Assembly: GCA_039995105.1 (NCBI GenBank)
Contig: CP146203.1
Span: forward strand, 3,410,001-3,474,000
From: Jonesiaceae bacterium BS-20
Lineage (GTDB): Bacteria > Actinomycetota > Actinomycetes > Actinomycetales > Cellulomonadaceae
Length of the DNA: 64,000 nt
Direction of reading: 5' to 3'
Shown here: positions 61,500 to 64,000 of the stretch, piece after piece
How the letters are laid out: each line of letters starts with the position of its first letter
Position numbering within the stretch: position 1 is the first letter of the stretch
Notes under the pieces: generated by a model
The model's database searches: none
What the model saw: only the letters and a program-made list of their open reading frames with translations
Told to the model about the DNA's origin: nothing
Program-made: the position numbers and the translations under genes

Positions 61500-61764
61500 T
61501 ATTGCTGCGAAGAATCGGCGTTTGGCGCTAGCTCAAGCGCGTATCCAGCGCCGGCTACAGACCGGGAATAACCCGTTGCCTGTTGAAGTACGGGCAGATC
61601 TCGAGGATGTGATCATTCTTGGTTTTGTCCGCGACGGTTTGTCAGTTCGAGAAATAGCCGTGAAGTACGAGGTGTCAGGGAAACTCGTGCGCGACACCCT
61701 CGTCAAGAACCGAATCCCACCAGATATTAGGAGAGGCCATGCAGTTCAAAGTTCCACGCGGTGA
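61486..61764 (+). CDS. Small HTH protein of the element
   Basis: 92 residues from ATG 61486, which overlaps the ParB-like gene by 14 bases. A longer frame open upstream is antisense-like shadow and has no start signal. VILGFVRDGLSVREIAVKYEVSGKLVRDTLVKNRI (about 47-80) is a homeodomain-like helix-turn-helix. It is likely a DNA-binding accessory to the ParB-like protein. Confidence 0.6.
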   Translation: MYPPDIAAKNRRLALAQARIQRRLQTGNNPLPVEVRADLEDVIILGFVRDGLSVREIAVKYEVSGKLVRDTLVKNRIPPDIRRGHAVQSSTR

Positions 61765-62581
61765 ATTCAGGACCGCCCTGGCACGTTTACTTCCTCACGC
61801 TGGAGGGACGATTGCGTCCCAGAAGAATGAAGACCCGTGGGGGCGTATCCGCTTCTCGCTGGATGCCCATGACCGGTTGGTGATGTGGACCGGAGATAAC
61901 CAGACCCGGGCGGTAGCAACTGCTCCGGTGACCGAGTATCTTACGCCGGAGATTGATCACTTCGATATTGATGCGGCCGAGATCCAAGTGATCCTTTCCG
62001 CGCTGAAACCTGTTGGCTCAGCAGAGCAAAAATCGAACTGGCTCGACCAGGACTTCCTCATTACAGTCGATGCTAAATCCGTGAGAGTGGCTGAACACTG
62101 GAGTCTGCATCCGGCTACGAAGGAAGTCACCGTACCCCGCGTCTTGTATGTAGAGGATCCCTACCCTGACTTTCCATCAGCGATCCTAAGCGCCCTGACC
62201 GCACCTCAAGCGTTGATCGAGTCCTCGAGTTGCAGGCAAGCCCTTATCTCACGGGTTGCTATCTCCAAATACGACGAGCTCAAGATCATTGGCATTGACC
62301 GCCAAGCCCTGCTGATCGGCGGAGATATCGCTTTCGCTGCGGTGATCCCGGCCTTTGTAGATGTTGGGCCACGGAAACCGCTAGCCCAGGAGATCGACCT
62401 CACCGCACTAGTAGATCTGCTTGAACGTCACGTACGGCCGCCGCGGTTACCCACGGATGAAGACTCTCTCACGCTGAAGCAGCGAACAGGCTGGGAAAAC
62501 GGCTTTGAGCAAGGCATCCTCCCAATCGACCGAACAAAACCAATTTCATCCTTGAAGGTGATCACGAATGAAAACGTATGA
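61739..62581 (+). CDS. Possible sliding-clamp-like (DnaN-like) protein
   Basis: 280 residues from ATG 61739 (AGGAGAGG upstream). The start MQFKVPRGEFRTALARLLPHAGG, then IRFSLDAHDRLVMWTGDNQTRAVATAPV and ELKIIGIDRQALLIGGDIAFAAVIPAF, resemble the repeated strand pattern of bacterial beta clamps, though the protein is one third shorter than DnaN. Some actinophages carry such diverged clamps. The assignment is from pattern only and should be treated as tentative. Confidence 0.45.
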   Translation: MQFKVPRGEFRTALARLLPHAGGTIASQKNEDPWGRIRFSLDAHDRLVMWTGDNQTRAVATAPVTEYLTPEIDHFDIDAAEIQVILSALKPVGSAEQKSNWLDQDFLITVDAKSVRVAEHWSLHPATKEVTVPRVLYVEDPYPDFPSAILSALTAPQALIESSSCRQALISRVAISKYDELKIIGIDRQALLIGGDIAFAAVIPAFVDVGPRKPLAQEIDLTALVDLLERHVRPPRLPTDEDSLTLKQRTGWENGFEQGILPIDRTKPISSLKVITNENV

Positions 62582-63026
62582 ACCCCACGCAGTCACAGTC
62601 CACCTCGACACTAAGAACCCCGTTTACAAGCATGACTTCAGAACCGACCCGCTATACCCCGACTCGCTAACTTGTCACCACCACCCGCTGCGCTCGCAGC
62701 CTGCGTCCATTCCATATTGCGGAGCTATTGAAGATGACCATAGACCTGAGATCACTCATATCTCGTTTACCTGTACCGCGCCGGCCGAAGCGTACTGCCG
62801 GACCTATCCAGACTGCGATTGTGAACACTTCGGGTGTGACCACCCTTTAGAAAGTGGCCAAGCATGCTTCCTCGAAGCATGGTTTGAATCCTGTGTCGAA
62901 GGAACCTTGTACCAAGGTGAAGATCGAGAAAACTCCCTGGTATGCATCCCGCCACCTATAGCAAAAAGCGGGCTGGTTCGAATCGTTGGGTTTGAGGATG
63001 CAGTACCAGAATGGGAGTGGGTATGA
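62568..63026 (+). CDS. Cys/His-rich unknown element protein
   Basis: 152 residues with TCHHHPLRSQ, YCRTYPDCDCEHFGCDHPLESGQACF, and a hydrophilic remainder. The clustered Cys and His suggest metal binding. It starts inside the preceding gene (14-base overlap) and ends overlapping the next start. Confidence 0.5.
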   Translation: MKTYEPHAVTVHLDTKNPVYKHDFRTDPLYPDSLTCHHHPLRSQPASIPYCGAIEDDHRPEITHISFTCTAPAEAYCRTYPDCDCEHFGCDHPLESGQACFLEAWFESCVEGTLYQGEDRENSLVCIPPPIAKSGLVRIVGFEDAVPEWEWV

Positions 63027-63691
63027 GCCCCCGAAAGTTCTGGGCTAACCCTAGCCCCTGGTGTCTAGCAGCTGCGGGGATTTATGCGGTGCAAGCCGTG
63101 CAAAGCATCTTTATCGCGGATTATCTGACCGCCCTGTACGAAGCTGTTTCGGCCACCACGTTGATTACTATCGCATACCTTTCACGATCCAATCGGATGC
63201 TTGCGGATCTCATCGCCACCAAGGGATCGTTCAAAGAAAATCCAAATAAGCGGTTCCCAGAAGCAGTGGAAGCCATTCTCGAGAAAAACCGGCAGGAACT
63301 CACAAACGCTCCCGATAAACCAAGATTCGCAATGGTCAATGGAAAGCGAACAACAAATATGACCTGGGGCGACTGGACCCTTGGCGCCAGCAATCGCCTG
63401 CTACTAGGCATCGCCTACGACAACGGCGAATATTTCGCAATCGTCATCACCGAAACCAACCGCAACGAAGAATGCTGGCTGATGGTGAAAGCAACCACCA
63501 GCGATGACTACGACTTCCAAACTTTCAAAGTCAACCTGTACGACACAAACCCAGAACTCTACGGCCACCGGCAAGCCCGAGTAAAGAAAATCACCCTGCC
63601 CCCAGACACCTTCAAGATCCGTCTAAGACTAGGCGACACCTTTGATCAGCAACACCCAACCCTAGAAACGAGAGTCCCATGGAACAACTAA
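63023..63691 (+). CDS. Membrane protein with C-terminal soluble domain, unknown
   Basis: 222 residues from ATG 63023 (ATGA overlap). Two hydrophobic segments (about 10-30 and 33-53) precede a polar domain (RFAMVNGKRTTNMTWGDWTLG ... VNLYDTNPELYGHRQARV). No family recognised. Confidence 0.5.
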   Translation: MSPRKFWANPSPWCLAAAGIYAVQAVQSIFIADYLTALYEAVSATTLITIAYLSRSNRMLADLIATKGSFKENPNKRFPEAVEAILEKNRQELTNAPDKPRFAMVNGKRTTNMTWGDWTLGASNRLLLGIAYDNGEYFAIVITETNRNEECWLMVKATTSDDYDFQTFKVNLYDTNPELYGHRQARVKKITLPPDTFKIRLRLGDTFDQQHPTLETRVPWNN

Positions 63692-63969
63692 CCGCCAACC
63701 CAACATCATTCGCTAAAGCAATGAAAAACCAAGCAGAAATCGAACCAAACACACCAGCCCCAGACAACCAAAAACAAGTAGTAGTAACCTTCCGCAACCG
63801 CGGCCCCCACATCTACCGAAACAGCAGCCAACGCCCATTTCGCATCGAATCAATCGACGGCCACCTCTACATCCGCGAAAGCACCGCCATCGTCGCAATC
63901 CACGCCCCAGGAAACTGGGCCTCCGCACGAATCGAACCACCCCGCCAAACCCCCAAAGACGACCGCTAA
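63679..63969 (+). CDS. Small basic unknown element protein
   Basis: 96 residues. QVVVTFRNRGPHIYRNSSQRPFRIESIDGHLYIRES is the only region likely to fold. The coding DNA is notably rich in A and C. It overlaps the preceding gene by 13 bases. Confidence 0.5.
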   Translation: MEQLTANPTSFAKAMKNQAEIEPNTPAPDNQKQVVVTFRNRGPHIYRNSSQRPFRIESIDGHLYIRESTAIVAIHAPGNWASARIEPPRQTPKDDR

Positions 63970-63971
63970 CG

Positions 63972-64000
63972 ATGACCATCGACTACACCAACACCAAAAA
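63972..64000 (+). CDS. Start of a further element gene, cut by the window edge
   Basis: ATG 63972 opens MTIDYTNTK two bases after the previous stop. Too little is present to say more. Confidence 0.4.

Larger units (their letters stand above)
52533..64000. mobile_element. Integrated element, probably a prophage (left end; right end outside window)
   Basis: It is bounded on the left by the tRNA-Lys 3' fragment. Inside are a tyrosine integrase, a repressor/ImmA-IrrE module divergent from a Cro-like gene, an excisionase-like HTH protein, and then a rightward run of small, overlapping, mostly unknown genes with a ParB-like and a clamp-like protein. This matches the lysogeny and early regions of actinobacteriophages. 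No structural genes are inside the window, so an integrative plasmid-like element cannot be excluded. Confidence 0.82.

Overview
The window looks like chromosome from an actinomycete (Actinomycetota, probably Micrococcales or Actinomycetales). The signs are moderate to high GC, frequent GTG and some TTG starts, tRNA genes with no encoded CCA, an LAXTG-type sortase signal, a secreted DUF1524 nuclease with a C-terminal 'sunset' domain, a Cds1-like PLP enzyme, and single-chain PntA plus PntB. No species can be named from the sequence alone.

Layout. 1-9.2 kb: the 3' part of a wall-anchored TIM-barrel protein, a decayed short-chain dehydrogenase, a tRNA cluster (Phe, Asp, Asp, Glu, all minus), a zincin, galE, a small membrane protein, an AbiEi/DUF559 endonuclease-like gene between two copies of a 59-bp palindromic element, and the pntAB transhydrogenase operon. 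9.3-14.7 kb: DUF1524 lipoprotein, LysE exporter divergent from an Lrp/AsnC regulator, trpF, then a small island with an HhH-like gene lying between a tRNA-Phe fragment and a trpF-tail remnant. 15.0-22.0 kb: a sugar-uptake locus (LacI regulator, CUT1 ABC transporter, GH1-like and GH43 enzymes) with clear LacI operators. 22.0-23.1 kb: a frameshifted luciferase-like oxidoreductase.

23.2-36.7 kb: a complete type I-E CRISPR-Cas locus. The array has 64 apparently identical 29-bp repeats plus one decayed terminal repeat. It is read on the minus strand from a leader that it shares, back to back, with the plus-strand cas3-cse1-cse2-cas7e-cas5e-cas6e-cas1e-cas2e operon. A probable remnant of a second array lies after cas2. 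37-49.5 kb: a frameshifted MerR/TipAS regulator, a LysR regulator divergent from a branched-chain-amino-acid-type ABC transporter, and then an unusual run of URO-D-family protein, Cds1-like PLP enzyme, DhaK, DhaL and a DhaK-DhaL fusion. 49.9-52.4 kb: a serpin lipoprotein, a ParDE toxin-antitoxin pair and a minus-strand operon of three tiny genes.

52.5 kb to the right edge: an integrated element, most likely a prophage. It enters at a 42-nt copy of the 3' end of tRNA-Lys(TTT). It carries a two-gene cargo beside the attachment site, a tyrosine integrase, a HIRAN-like/ImmA-IrrE/XRE repressor operon with a divergent Cro-like gene, an excisionase-like HTH protein, several tightly overlapping early genes, a ParB-like protein and a possible sliding-clamp-like protein. 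The other end lies beyond the window.

The best candidates for undescribed biology are the att-proximal nucleotidyltransferase-like/unknown gene pair (52.9-54.3 kb), the palindrome-flanked AbiEi-DUF559 gene (4.9-6.1 kb), and the Liv-transporter/URO-D/Cds1/triple-Dha catabolic locus (39-49.5 kb).
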